Assembly (NCBI GenBank): GCA_039105265.1
Contig: JAPFFF010000001.1
Location: forward strand, 10,230,001 to 10,294,000
Direction: 5' to 3'
Source of the DNA: Tritrichomonas musculus
Taxonomy: Eukaryota; Parabasalia; Tritrichomonadida; Tritrichomonadidae
DNA length: 64,000 nucleotides
Below the pieces are notes generated by a model. It ran no database searches. It was not told the origin of the DNA and was given only the letters and a program-made list of their open reading frames with translations. Numbering within the stretch: position 1 is the first letter of the stretch; each line of letters starts with the position of its first letter. Made by a program: the position numbers and the translations under genes. Of this stretch, positions 38,520 through 49,169 are shown piece by piece.

Positions 38520-40199
38520 ATGGGATTTGAAGCAGGAGTTTTAGCATTGCTTTTCAATTCAATCGCTTCAGGAGTTCTCGTCACACTTTTCTTTCGACAT
38601 TTTGGCGCATTCAAATTCCACTGGATTGTATGGTCAAATATGCTTCTTTCAGCAATTATCCCATTCGTCATGGTTGTTGGTATATTGCCCTATGATATTT
38701 CACGATGCCTTTTTGGAAAACTTTCAACACATAGCAAACTTCTCCATATTATTCTGGAATTTTTATATTGGGTTTCATTTGTGTTAACATGGGTTATTAA
38801 TCCACTTCTTGTTTCTTATCTTCGTTATCCTTATTCAATAGGTCTTAAACAACGGATATGGCTTACCGTACGAGAAAATTTGATATTTTGGGGAACAATT
38901 CTTGCAGTGGTGGTTGTTGGAGTAACAATATTATTAGCAACGCATAAAATGACTTTTTCAAATCTCTTTCCTCTTGCGATATCCCTTGCAAATGGTTATG
39001 GTCTTCTAGTTTTATGCTTAACTCTTGGTTATGGATTTGTGGCGCTTCCAAGAAAAATTTGGAAAGAAGCTAATCCAGCTATAACATATCTCTACTGTTT
39101 ACAAGATATTTCTCTCCAAACTTCAAATTGTGCCACAACGATTGCGGATGGGAAAGAATTGGTTAATCATTGTTATGATGCCCGGCGAAGATTAAATGGC
39201 GATGCAAAAGAAATTTGGGATAAAAAAGGTGAAAAAAGACTTATTCGATTAAAGAACTTAATTAATGAGATGCCAATCCCTGAGCTTTCCCAGAAAGAGG
39301 GATCAAAAAATAAGAAAATAAAGAAACTCAAGGGAACAAAATGGGAAGAATATTCACCTTTGAAACTTCAAGGATTTCTTGAACTCCTTGAAGATGTTTG
39401 TCAAAATATAGAATTTACTTATTCTCATGTATCTGATGCTTCAAAAACAGCTTTAGCAAAACTCAAGTTATACAACAATATATTGAATATTCCACACTTA
39501 ATTTTTAAAAGAATATTAGCTGTTCTTATCTTTGGCCTGAATTTATGTTGCGTATGGGGTGAAATTTCCCTTATGTTTAGCAGTAAGTATTCGCTATTTT
39601 ACATTATTTCGCACGTCTCGATTCCTCAAGTTGTTAATATTATTTTCATTTCAACCCCAATCCTTGCTTATTTGATGGTGGTTGGTTCATGGTCTTTAAG
39701 GTACCTTCGAATTGGATCATTTTTCCGCTTCATTGTTGGTCATACAAATTCCAATACTTTAAATTATTTCTCAATTATTCTCTGTCGACTTGGTCCAACA
39801 ATTGGTTTCCACTATATGCAACAAATTGGTGCTTATGATAGTGAGTTCCAGAAAGTAATGGGAGTAATGGACGTTGTTGTTTTCATTGGAACAAAGTGGA
39901 ATACTTACGCCCCCGTTTTGCTTGTTGGTATTATGATAATTGTATCATTTGAGATTGTTGACAGAGTTATGTCTGCATGCAAAGCTGAAATTGTTACTTA
40001 CGACCCTTCTATTATGAATCCTATTTCACTCAAAAAAGGAGAAGATGTTTTGTGTAAACTAAATCCAGAAGCAAGGAATATGATTTTAAGAGGTTTTAGT
40101 TATAAGGTTGTATTGGAACATGTTAACGTATTCAAAAAGAAAGAAAAAACGAATAGGCCTTTAGATGTTTTGCTCGATGATATATCTGAGGTCATATGA
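38520..40199 (+). CDS. LMBR1/LMBD2-like multispanning membrane protein
   Basis: 559 residues, ATG preceded by ATCATTTTTTAA (initiator-like TCATTT). About nine hydrophobic segments: five in the first 190 residues (the GVLALLF, WSNMLLSAIIPFVMVVGILP, LHIILEFLYWVSFVLTW, TILAVVVVGVTILLA and GYGLLVLCLTLGYGFVALP segments) and the rest after a charged cytoplasmic loop (about 190-325). LTLGYGFVALPRKIWKEAN is characteristic of the LMBR1-like family, whose members act in receptor trafficking and signalling at the plasma membrane or endosomes. Length fits the shorter LMBD2-type members. Function here is inferred from the family. Confidence 0.75.
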   Translation: MGFEAGVLALLFNSIASGVLVTLFFRHFGAFKFHWIVWSNMLLSAIIPFVMVVGILPYDISRCLFGKLSTHSKLLHIILEFLYWVSFVLTWVINPLLVSYLRYPYSIGLKQRIWLTVRENLIFWGTILAVVVVGVTILLATHKMTFSNLFPLAISLANGYGLLVLCLTLGYGFVALPRKIWKEANPAITYLYCLQDISLQTSNCATTIADGKELVNHCYDARRRLNGDAKEIWDKKGEKRLIRLKNLINEMPIPELSQKEGSKNKKIKKLKGTKWEEYSPLKLQGFLELLEDVCQNIEFTYSHVSDASKTALAKLKLYNNILNIPHLIFKRILAVLIFGLNLCCVWGEISLMFSSKYSLFYIISHVSIPQVVNIIFISTPILAYLMVVGSWSLRYLRIGSFFRFIVGHTNSNTLNYFSIILCRLGPTIGFHYMQQIGAYDSEFQKVMGVMDVVVFIGTKWNTYAPVLLVGIMIIVSFEIVDRVMSACKAEIVTYDPSIMNPISLKKGEDVLCKLNPEARNMILRGFSYKVVLEHVNVFKKKEKTNRPLDVLLDDISEVI

Positions 40200-40433
40200 T
40201 TTAATGATTTTGGTCCCCAAAAGCTATGTGTTCCTTTCTCATTCAATATATTCATTCGAAATTTGTAGATTTATATGTTTTTAATTATGCTAATTTTTAA
40301 TAAAAATTTGCTGAAAACCTTTTTCATAGTCATTTTTACTTTAAAAATATTTTTTCAGAAATAATGTATAATAAAAAAATGATTTTCTAAAATTAAATTA
40401 ATATGGTTTTCTCATTAATTGAAAAACAAATAA

Positions 40434-40506
40434 GGTCTCATAGCTCAGTCGGTAGAGCGTTGTGCTGATAACGCAAAGGTCTAGGGTTCGAGTCCCTGTG
40501 GGACCA
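40434..40506 (+). tRNA. tRNA-Ile (anticodon GAT)
   Basis: A 73-nt cloverleaf: acceptor GGTCTCA/TGGGACC with discriminator A, D stem GCTC/GAGC, anticodon arm TTGTG-CTGATAA-CGCAA, variable AGGTC, T arm TAGGG-TTCGAGT-CCCTG. The B box is GGTTCGAGTCC and a T run follows as Pol III stop. The body resembles eukaryotic tRNA-Ile(AAT), but position 34 is G. Confidence 0.93.
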
Positions 40507-40620
40507 TTTTTTTTAAGATTCTTTTGAGTATTTGGTGTGAAATAAAACGGTTGGAAGAATTCAAATGTTTATTTTCGAGTATACGTTAATTCTATTTAAA
40601 TTTCTTAAAATTTTAATGTA

Positions 40621-41910
40621 ATGAATGATTTAAATGTACTTGAAGTTCCGATGTGTAAAGTTGGATTTTTAGATCCAAAGCCAAATGTGCTCTTACTTTC
40701 ATCTATGAATCCCTACCAGAATCCTGACGAGCAAAATATTAATTTAAATGACCCTATTATTGAAACAGATATTTATGACACAACTCTTGGTGCTTTTTCA
40801 TCTCATTCGCAATTTAATGATTTTATTAAAGTCCAAGATCCTTATAAAACAGAATCAGATATAAATTCTGATTCAGGAAACCTTAATTCAGACGCTAATC
40901 TTTCATCACCTTCTACTTCTAAAAATAGCAATGATATGCCAAATGAACATGAGAGAGTTCAATTAAATCTAACACCAAATTTAGATCAAAAGTCAAACGA
41001 AACCTCAGACAAAAAGCTAATATTCGATCCGATTGAAGATGAAAAAAAATCTATTGATTCTGAATCATCTTATTTAGCTTCTTATGCCTATTCATATTAT
41101 TATACACTTTCTTCGGAATGCGAAGTTGTGGATGAAAGTTCGAACGATAAAAAAAATATCATTTCTAGGAGTCCTGATCGTTTGAGCCGAAGTTGTGATA
41201 TTAAAAAAATAAGTAATAATAATAGCAATATCAGTGATGATGAAATTCAAAAGTTCAGAAAATCAAATGTTTTGAGTATAAGCCATGATATAAAAAAAAT
41301 GGATACTAACAATTACAATGATGACAAAGAACATGTAAGTTGGACATTTCCTCAGCAATATCATAGTAGGGATCCAAATGGCGAAGCTACTCCTCAAACG
41401 AGGACAGCAGATATATATAAAGTTGAACTCAATGAAGACGATGAAGCAGCATTAAAGTGTAATCAAAATGATAACGCCAATGCTCCCCAAGCTTCGCCCA
41501 TGAAACTATCTTTTTCTCCATATTTTTTGGTTGATGCTTCAATAAAAATGGTAGAAGAATCTGATAATGAATATTATGAATATGAAGAAGAACAAGAAAC
41601 GAAAATTCAAGCAGCACCTGAATCTGAAATTCAAGGTACTCCAGAACCAAAATCAACTTTTGAATCGCCATCTCCAGCTCCATCATCTTCAACGATCGTA
41701 AATTCTGAACTTAAGTCTAATTCGCCGCCAATAGTCAATGAACCAAATGTGGAAACCAAAAGTAGATCACCAAGAAATAAAAATACTGTTAGGTTTGAAA
41801 ATGTCACCAATCAAACGCCAGGAAAGCTTGAAGAAATTGGTATGTTTTCTGAATCAGCATGCATTCTTAGTGAATCAGAGCGTGATTGCTATAAAATTGA
41901 TGAAATCTGA
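40621..41910 (+). CDS. Unrecognised Ser/Asn/Glu-rich, largely disordered protein
   Basis: 429 residues. Low-complexity acidic and Ser/Asn-rich stretches dominate (NLNSDANLSSPSTSKNSND, ESDNEYYEYEEEQETK, SPSPAPSSSTIVN). Many Ser-Pro sites suggest phosphorylation. No domain, signal or membrane segment found. It begins 114 bp after tRNA-Ile. The start is the first ATG in a frame kept open for 429 codons; composition fits other host genes here. Confidence 0.6.
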   Translation: MNDLNVLEVPMCKVGFLDPKPNVLLLSSMNPYQNPDEQNINLNDPIIETDIYDTTLGAFSSHSQFNDFIKVQDPYKTESDINSDSGNLNSDANLSSPSTSKNSNDMPNEHERVQLNLTPNLDQKSNETSDKKLIFDPIEDEKKSIDSESSYLASYAYSYYYTLSSECEVVDESSNDKKNIISRSPDRLSRSCDIKKISNNNSNISDDEIQKFRKSNVLSISHDIKKMDTNNYNDDKEHVSWTFPQQYHSRDPNGEATPQTRTADIYKVELNEDDEAALKCNQNDNANAPQASPMKLSFSPYFLVDASIKMVEESDNEYYEYEEEQETKIQAAPESEIQGTPEPKSTFESPSPAPSSSTIVNSELKSNSPPIVNEPNVETKSRSPRNKNTVRFENVTNQTPGKLEEIGMFSESACILSESERDCYKIDEI

Positions 41911-42310
41911 TTTGTTAATAAACATTTTTTTTTAAATATAAATTTAAAAATGATGATATGAAATGTTAATGTTAAATTGTTCAAAAAACATATTTAATGA
42001 TATTATTTTAAATATTGCCTTAAGCCTTCAATCTAAATGTGATACCTGATAAATTGCCAATAAGTAAAAAAAAAAATACTTAAATAAATTAAAAAGCTTT
42101 TATTATCATTACAAGTATAAATTATAAAGAATTTAAATCATTGAAATGCAAATTTTATAAATTTACAAAATTAATAAAAAATATATAAGGCAGAATTATA
42201 TAGTCTACTATATATTAACATATAAAGCAATAAACAACTTTGTTGTGCATCTATAAATCTCATTTAAAAATAGAAATATTATTATTATTATTATTAACAG
42301 TAAAGAATAA
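41911..42310. other. Convergent intergenic region
   Basis: About 400 bp of AT-rich DNA between converging genes. An (ATT)n tract lies near 42280-42297. Nothing else recognised. Confidence 0.6.
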
Positions 42311-45220
42311 TCAATTTCCTGGAAATTCAATTTGGTGAAAAGACATTTGTGATCCATTTGAAACTCCACTTGACCTTGAGCCAATACTTGCTTTAGAGTT
42401 TTTTGAAGCGTTAGAAGCTCTACTTCTAGCAGAATTTGGAGTTATTATTATTGGTTTCCCTGTTTTGAAATTCTTTCCACTTTTATAGCTGAAACTGTTT
42501 CTTGCAGAGTTAGGGATTGCTTGAGATCCATTTAAATTGGGAATTGATGGGGGTTTGGGTAAATGTATCATTTGTAAACCTATTTGTGATAAGCCAAGCG
42601 ATAATTTTGTCTCTATTTCTCTATTCCCATCGCTAAGTTTTGTTAATTCAGACACTATAGTATTAATTGTTGATTTTGCCATTTGTAATTCGATGTTCAT
42701 TTCGAGCAGTAAAGTAGGATATGGGGCATCAGTAGGAATATTCTCTTCTTTTCGGATATTATCTCTAGTTCTTTTGAGTACTATATTAGCTCTATTCAAT
42801 TTATCTTTCAATTCTTTATTATCGTTTTTCAGTTTTTCAATAGTAGCTTGAATTCTTGTTAAATCGTTCTGCATTTGAGCAATTGATTCTTGCTTCTGAT
42901 AAAATGCTTTATCCATTTCATTTTTTTCTTCTTCAATTGAACGAGCTTCTGCCTTTTTTTGGTTATATTTCGCATTCATCGTTTTTAGTTGATCTTCAAG
43001 TAATCTTTTCTTTTCTGCCAATTGAACATCCTCTTCTGTTTGGAAACCTTTTTTAAATTCATCTGTTTGCAAATTTAATTTTTCCATCTGTTTTTCTAGA
43101 GTTCTTAGTTGTTTTATTGCATTTTTCACTTCTTCTTCAAGTTCGTCTCCTCTTTTTGTAGCATTTTCACGTTCACGAGCAAATTGAATGATCCTTGATG
43201 ATTGCATCTCTTCAAATCCAACTTGTTTTGGGTCACTCTTTCCATTACCATCTGTTGTTGTTGTACTATCAATGCTATCAAGAGAGTAATTTCCCATGAT
43301 GATATTATATTTACTCGAAAGAGCTGCTTCCCTTTTCTTTCGTTCCGCAAGCTCAAGTATTGCTTGATGCTTTGCTTCTTGTTCAGTTTTCAGTTGAACT
43401 TTGAGAGATGAAATATGTGATTCAAGTTCAGCAAGACGTTCTTGAAGAGAAAGCTTCAATTGTTCTCGGCGATTTTCTAATGAAACAACTTCATCGCATT
43501 TCTTTTCAACTTCCGCTGATAACTTCTCGATTTGGAGTCTAATCATATTAAGTTGAACAAGAGCTTGCTCTTTCTTTTTACGTACTGTAAGAACACTTTT
43601 TTCCAACGATATTTGATCAATTTGTATCTCATTGAGCTTTGTGGACAATTCCTTATTAACTTTTGTAAGATTATCTTTATCACGTTTAGAATTTCTTATA
43701 TCAAGATTAAGTCTATTTAATTGAAGTTCGAGCGTTTTCTTTAACGAGAGTTTTGATTCAAGACTTTTTTCAAGTTCTGCTACTTGTTGTTCCAAAGAAT
43801 CTTTATCACCTACAACTTCATTTCCTTGAATTCTCGATATTTTCTGTTGCATTTGAGCAATAGAATAGTTAGCATTATAAATTAATTCGAGTTGCTTTTG
43901 TATCTCTTTTTCATAGTCTTTAAGGCGTATTTGCATATTCTTATCTTGTGATTTAGATCCTTGAACTTCAGCTGCTATAAGTTTTTCTTGATTTTTGAGA
44001 TTAAAAACATCTTGTGAGAGATGAAAAATTGTATTTTTTGTTTCATTAATTAAATTATCAAGTTCTTTGATTTTTGCTTCTTGAGCCTTTATCATTTCAT
44101 ACATGATATTAGTTTGATTAGTTATATCTTTTGTATAGTCTTTTTGAATTGAAAAAGCATCTTCTGTTTCTTTTAACCGAGAAAGTAACTCTTCTCTTCT
44201 TTGTATTTCACGTTCTATTTTATTTCTATAATCAGCGATATGTTCATTATAAGCACGCTCATCACTATCAAGTTTATCTAGCTTTTGGCGTTGAGTTGCA
44301 ACAACTTCAGAAAAATCACTGATTTGTTCAATATTTTTCTCATATTGAGCATGTTTTGAAGAAACTTGATGATCACACATAGTCAATTGTCTTTCAACTA
44401 ATTGACTATTTGAAATTGCTATATTTAGATTCTTTTTTTCTTCTGAAATTGAAGATCTATACTTTCCAGCTTCGCCACTCCTTGAGTCATAAGCAGATGT
44501 TGCTTTTTCGATTTGTCCATCAAGAGCTTGAACTTGCTTAAGTGTTGCTTCCCATTGAGCAAGCAACTTTGTTCTTTCTTCATGAATTTTCCTAAAATAG
44601 TCAGCAGTATTATCGAGTTCAATTTGAAGTGAGCGAGTATTCGTTATTTCTTGGTCTAGTTCTGTTTTTCTGGATTCAATAATAGTAACAATATTTTCTT
44701 TTTCGAGAATCATTTGTTTAATTTTGTTTTCATCGTCCTTTTGATATTTTTGAATTATTTGAAAATCTTCTTCTTTTTGTTTAGCTTCAAATTCCCATTG
44801 ATCAAGTTCCTTTTGATTCAACTTCATATTTTCTCGAAAATCGTCAATGCGATTTTGTGCGATTTGTAATTTACTTTGGACAATACTCCATTTTGATTGG
44901 ACATCTTCTGTTTCTAATTGAGATTTTTCATAATCAACACGTAATTTGCCTCTTTCTCTTTCTGTAAGTTTTCTTAAATGTTTTTCTTCTTCATATTGCT
45001 TCTCTTTTTCAATAATTAATTGCTCAACTGAAATAACTTCAGATTGAACATTCTTTAGATGTTCTTTTAAAACTCTATATCTGTCTTGTAAATCTTTGCA
45101 TTCTTTTTCAAGAGCTGCAAGTTGAGCTATTTTCTGCTGGTTTTCAGCATGCTTAACTCGATTTTCTTTGTTTGCAAAATCTGGAAGTACGTCATAAAGT
45201 TTTAGAACACCATTACTCAT
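42311..45220 (-). CDS. CCDC39: CCDC39/FAP59 axonemal ruler protein
   Basis: 969 residues from the ATG at 45220; the frame runs on upstream only to a TTG. Almost entirely coiled coil (about 25-880). The N-terminus VLPDFANKENRVK, then FQIIQKYQKDDENKIKQMIL, LDNTADYFRKIHEERTKL and VVSLENRREQLKLSLQER, line up with the CCDC39 family, where the same phrases occur (LQKYAQQDDNKI, DFRKIHNERQEL, LSLEKRKQQL in the human protein). The Ser/Arg/Asn-rich tail (NSARSRASNASKNSK) is also shared in kind. CCDC39 with CCDC40 sets the 96-nm repeat on doublet microtubules that positions inner dynein arms and radial spokes, so it fits a flagellate. Length is close to the human protein (941). Confidence 0.85.
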   Translation of the reverse strand: MSNGVLKLYDVLPDFANKENRVKHAENQQKIAQLAALEKECKDLQDRYRVLKEHLKNVQSEVISVEQLIIEKEKQYEEEKHLRKLTERERGKLRVDYEKSQLETEDVQSKWSIVQSKLQIAQNRIDDFRENMKLNQKELDQWEFEAKQKEEDFQIIQKYQKDDENKIKQMILEKENIVTIIESRKTELDQEITNTRSLQIELDNTADYFRKIHEERTKLLAQWEATLKQVQALDGQIEKATSAYDSRSGEAGKYRSSISEEKKNLNIAISNSQLVERQLTMCDHQVSSKHAQYEKNIEQISDFSEVVATQRQKLDKLDSDERAYNEHIADYRNKIEREIQRREELLSRLKETEDAFSIQKDYTKDITNQTNIMYEMIKAQEAKIKELDNLINETKNTIFHLSQDVFNLKNQEKLIAAEVQGSKSQDKNMQIRLKDYEKEIQKQLELIYNANYSIAQMQQKISRIQGNEVVGDKDSLEQQVAELEKSLESKLSLKKTLELQLNRLNLDIRNSKRDKDNLTKVNKELSTKLNEIQIDQISLEKSVLTVRKKKEQALVQLNMIRLQIEKLSAEVEKKCDEVVSLENRREQLKLSLQERLAELESHISSLKVQLKTEQEAKHQAILELAERKKREAALSSKYNIIMGNYSLDSIDSTTTTDGNGKSDPKQVGFEEMQSSRIIQFARERENATKRGDELEEEVKNAIKQLRTLEKQMEKLNLQTDEFKKGFQTEEDVQLAEKKRLLEDQLKTMNAKYNQKKAEARSIEEEKNEMDKAFYQKQESIAQMQNDLTRIQATIEKLKNDNKELKDKLNRANIVLKRTRDNIRKEENIPTDAPYPTLLLEMNIELQMAKSTINTIVSELTKLSDGNREIETKLSLGLSQIGLQMIHLPKPPSIPNLNGSQAIPNSARNSFSYKSGKNFKTGKPIIITPNSARSRASNASKNSKASIGSRSSGVSNGSQMSFHQIEFPGN

Positions 45221-46211
45221 TGAATTTGATATAAACGTTATTTTTCGACATTTTTTGAAGTTATCACGCAAAATTGTATTATATTTAATCGTTTAATTTG
45301 ATTCATTCTTAAAAGCATTCAAATTATTATTATTTCAATATTATTATTTTCCGCTCTATATATTTAAAAAGTATTTCTTTATAGCAGTAATATCTTGTAA
45401 TTTTAATTTCTTAATTATAAAAATTATAAAAAAAGAATAATATTTAATTTTAAATATAAAATAAATGGTTTTATATTTTTGAATTAATTGTGAGAAATCA
45501 ATATATTTTAATTGAAATTTTCAATTGTTTCAGAAATTTTTTTGAAACTAATTATTAAAAATACTGTTTTGTAGCTTGGGAATTAAATAATAAATTGATG
45601 ATCCTGATTTAAAATAATATTAATATTAATGGTAAGATTCTAGGAAATTTAGTTTAAATTGAGCAAATTCAATGATTTGCAAGCACATTTAGGCTTTTTA
45701 TTCTCCGATTCTCGAGATCGATAATTGAATGACTTTTTAATATCGATACATAAATATGCACTGATTCTCGAGATCGATTTCAGAGATCGAGAATTTTTTT
45801 GTCAGCTTTTGCCGTTACACAGCATCTTACTCATATAGAAGAAAGTGCTCTTGCACATTGTTTACAACTTCGGACAGTCAATATCCCAAATAATTCTGAA
45901 CTTCAGATGATTGGTAAATATGCGTTCTCACATATAAACATATATCACATTTAAGGTATATATAAATTATATAATCATATATGTTCTTTTTCTTTTTTTT
46001 TTTTTATTTAAAAAAAAAAAAAAAAAAATACGTTAATTTTAAAAAATACGTTAATTTGTGTAACTTATTTTTAGACTATCAGTATTTCATAAAAAAAAAT
46101 GTATTTTTTGATTTTAATCTTAAAATAAACATCAATGCATTCTATTATTTATTTTTAAATATTTTAAAATCACAAATACCAATTATAAAAAAAAGATAAA
46201 TTTGTTTGAGA
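45221..46211. other. AT-rich intergenic DNA with CTCGAGATCGAT-type repeats
   Basis: About 1 kb. Between about 45710 and 45800, TCTCGAGATCGAT-like words recur three times. Similar CTCGA/TATCGAT words recur at 48195-48345, beyond the transposon pair, suggesting one repeat field split by the insertion. No gene seen. Confidence 0.55.
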
Positions 46212-48186
46212 TAGACTTGTGCAAAGTCCTGGACAAAATGACTAAACAAACTTACAGGGTTGGACATACTAAATAGGAATTGAAAAAAAATTGAATAGTA
46301 TCACTCATTCAATCTCATTCAATTTTTTTTCAATAGCGTAAATTACCTTGAAACTTTTTCTGTAGAATTGCCTTACTAAATGGGAAACTTTGAATACTGA
46401 AAATTATACATTAATTTTTTTAATATCTCAAAAAATTGCATAGTAAAACAAGATTAAGTGTCAATTATATATGTAATATTTTATAGATTTTTATATATAA
46501 TTATATTATTTAAATTATTTAAAACGATTAACCTGATATCTTTATTTTGAAAAAATAATATTTTTAAGAAAATTTTAATGAGAATATATTTTAATAAAAG
46601 TAATGTTACTTGTCATAATTATTTAACAACTGTGTTGCATGTGAATAATGTTGTTTAATAATGATCTACAATTCAAATCTTCCCAAATAGAAAGGCAATT
46701 TCTCAGAAAAAGTTTCACTTTTAATCAATTTGGAAAATAGATATTTTAATGTTTAAAAATCCTACTCCAAAAGCGAATTTTGATCCAATAACTTTATCAG
46801 GCATGAAAATACCAAAGAATCATAATAGTAATATAGATAGATAATTTTCAAGTATAGTTAAAACATAGTTAAAGATCCTTATTCGTTTTATGTTTTAAAT
46901 AGATACAAGAAAAAGAGCAACTACAAGTATTTCTGACTTTATTTTGGAATAGGATCAATGGTATACTAATAATGGTGATCTATAAAATCAAAAAGAAAGT
47001 TAAAAAGAAATTATTCAATAACTTTTATTTTTTATTGCTCAAAATGTGATGCCATATTTTCTCTTTGAATAAAATTGCATAAAAGGTCCTAAATTCAATG
47101 AAAATACTCCTTATTATTTAAAATTAAAATTAGAAGCACTCAATGTTCATTATATAACTTATAACTTTTTAAATAATGAAATTCAACGCAAGCTTCATAT
47201 TTGCAAGTATATTTTAAAACCTATTTTTTGAAAAAGATACAAAATATTTGAATATTTAATCTCACATAAAATTCAATATCAACGTCATTTCAACAAAACC
47301 TTCTCTTAAATATAAATTAAAACTATAAGAATAAAGTTTCTTGAAATATAATATATATTGAGTTATTAATAAATTTTAAAATCATACAAAATTTCCTCAG
47401 AAAGTTTCCCATTTAGAAAGGCAAAACCATTCAATTTTAGAGTGTCAAAATTCCCATTTAGTAAGGCAAAAAAATAAATCTAAAAAACAAAAATAAAATG
47501 TAAATATCTCAAAATTTTTTCTATAAACTTAATTATTTTTTTAAAAAAATAAATAAATAACATTATAAATAATACATTTTTTTAAAATCGAAAAATCATA
47601 TTTTTCTATTCAAAATTTCCCAAATAGTAAGGCAATTAATTCAATTTTTGGCGGGAAAAAACAAAAACGCCGATAACCAGTTTGAATGGGTATTCAAAAA
47701 AAGTTTTTAAAAAGTGGATTGAGAAGATTGAGAGGCTTTCCCATTTTGTATGTCCAACCCTGTAGTAAATTTAAAAAACATTTTTATCTTTGAAATAAGG
47801 ACGTATACTTGATATTTTTATTTTAAAAAAATGCGTTAATATATTTTTTGATATTTTTTGTTTAAAATATGCTTTTATTAAAATATTAAAAAAATTATAT
47901 GTTGATCATTTAATTCTGCCCGAAAGTTTTTAATTCTCAATATAATGGATAACTTCATATATAAGTTATAAAATCAGTAAAATATTATGTGAACAATCTT
48001 TTTTTATTTATATATTTATAGATTTTTAAAAAATCCATATTAAAAGGAAAAGTTGAATATATAATTTTTTTCAATAAAATTTAAATATGTCATTTTTTTT
48101 CTTTAAAAAAAAATGGTCCTGACAAAGTCCTAAGTCCTGCGGTTGTCCTTGAAAAGTTTTATTGTCCTGGACTTTGCACAAGTCTA
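46212..48186. mobile_element. hAT-like DNA transposon, non-autonomous, carrying a nested insertion
   Basis: The ends are inverted: TAGACTTGTGCAAAGTCC at 46212 and GGACTTTGCACAAGTCTA ending at 48186. Flanking GTTTGAGA occurs at 46204-46211 and 48187-48194, an 8-bp target duplication as for hAT elements. Total 1975 bp, of which about 1.5 kb is a second element. No transposase frame remains, so it would need a partner in trans. Confidence 0.75.
46255..47762. mobile_element. TA-flanked DNA transposon (Tc1/mariner-type ends) nested in the hAT-like element
   Basis: It starts CAGGGTTGGACATACTAAAT and ends with the inverse (GTATGTCCAACCCTG). TA dinucleotides abut both ends (46253-46254 and 47763-47764), as for Tc1/mariner-type insertion. 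It is 1508 bp. TTCCCATTTAGTAAGGCAA-like words occur at least five times, near 46370 (inverted), 46682, 47405, 47452 and 47627, mostly near the ends; these are candidate transposase-binding repeats. No intact transposase; interior frames are short. Confidence 0.7.
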
Positions 48187-49169
48187 GTTTGAGATCTCGA
48201 GATCTCGGTAATTGATATCAAGTTTACAATTATTTTCATATCACATTTCATATCTGATATCTTGATAATCGATAATCTCGATATCAGATTTTGAAACTGA
48301 TAATTTCATATCTGATATCTTGATAATCGATAATCTCGATATCACATTTCTCAAAATAACAAGTCTAAGAACATTACATGCGAATTTCAAAAAAGGTTAC
48401 GTCAAGTGTTCATAATAGATTTGTAGAATAAATTATTCCAAAAAAAGTAAATCGACAAGCATTTCCAAATAAGATTTTCAGTAAATCCGATTTGGATTCC
48501 AAAACCAATTATAATCTTAAATAAATGTCTTTTTTTGTCTTTTAATCGCTTCCATTCAATTGACCTCGATAGAGCAATTTATTATTTCTCAGTGGGCAAG
48601 TCCGATCGGTTTGTGGTTGGGGTATCTTGAAATAATTCTTGCACTGTTTTTGGGATTGGTTCTGAAATTAGTTCAATTTGAGGAAGAAGTTCTAATTTTA
48701 GAACAGCAAAAAGTGGTCGATATCTTGTGTATTCCTCAATGAATCATAAGAATCATCTTCAACAAAAAATCACCTCGCTTTTGCCAAATTTCGTATGAGA
48801 ATATTTGACTTCTTTTATTTGGCCAAGATCTGGCTTGTGAATTGGAATGTGAAAATAATTTAGGAAATTTATTCGTAAAACATCAACTTGTTTTCCTTCT
48901 TTCCAATCTTTCTCTGAGAAAATGCTTATGAAATTCAAAAGGTTTAATATTACATTTTCAAGTTTTCCACAAAGGATATTTGTTTAGCACTTAACCACAA
49001 ACTCCATCCCTCAATGTTTCATTACAAAACAATAGATGATAGTGTTCTTGCAATATACACCAAAAGTATCAATTAGATATTCCTCCACATACAATTCGGA
49101 AATGTGGTGAAATATTGTACACAAGTATATTTATAGAAGAAGTAATTGTTTAGATGTTGAGCTCTTTAT
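48187..49169. repeat. Intergenic DNA with two 42-bp direct repeats
   Basis: 48245-48286 and 48303-48344 are near-identical 42-bp units (ATTTCATATCTGATATCTTG, then GATAATCGATAATC), 58 bp apart. The rest, to about 49170, has only broken short frames and may include the 5' part of the decayed transposase that follows. Confidence 0.6.

Noticed and set aside
45981-46199. 72-codon frame of Phe, Lys and Tyr
   Set aside because: Made of poly-T and poly-A tracts; not gene-like.
48560-48742. 60-codon frame beginning MTSIEQF
   Set aside because: No ATG at its start, no support on either side, and it lies in a transposon-rich relic zone.
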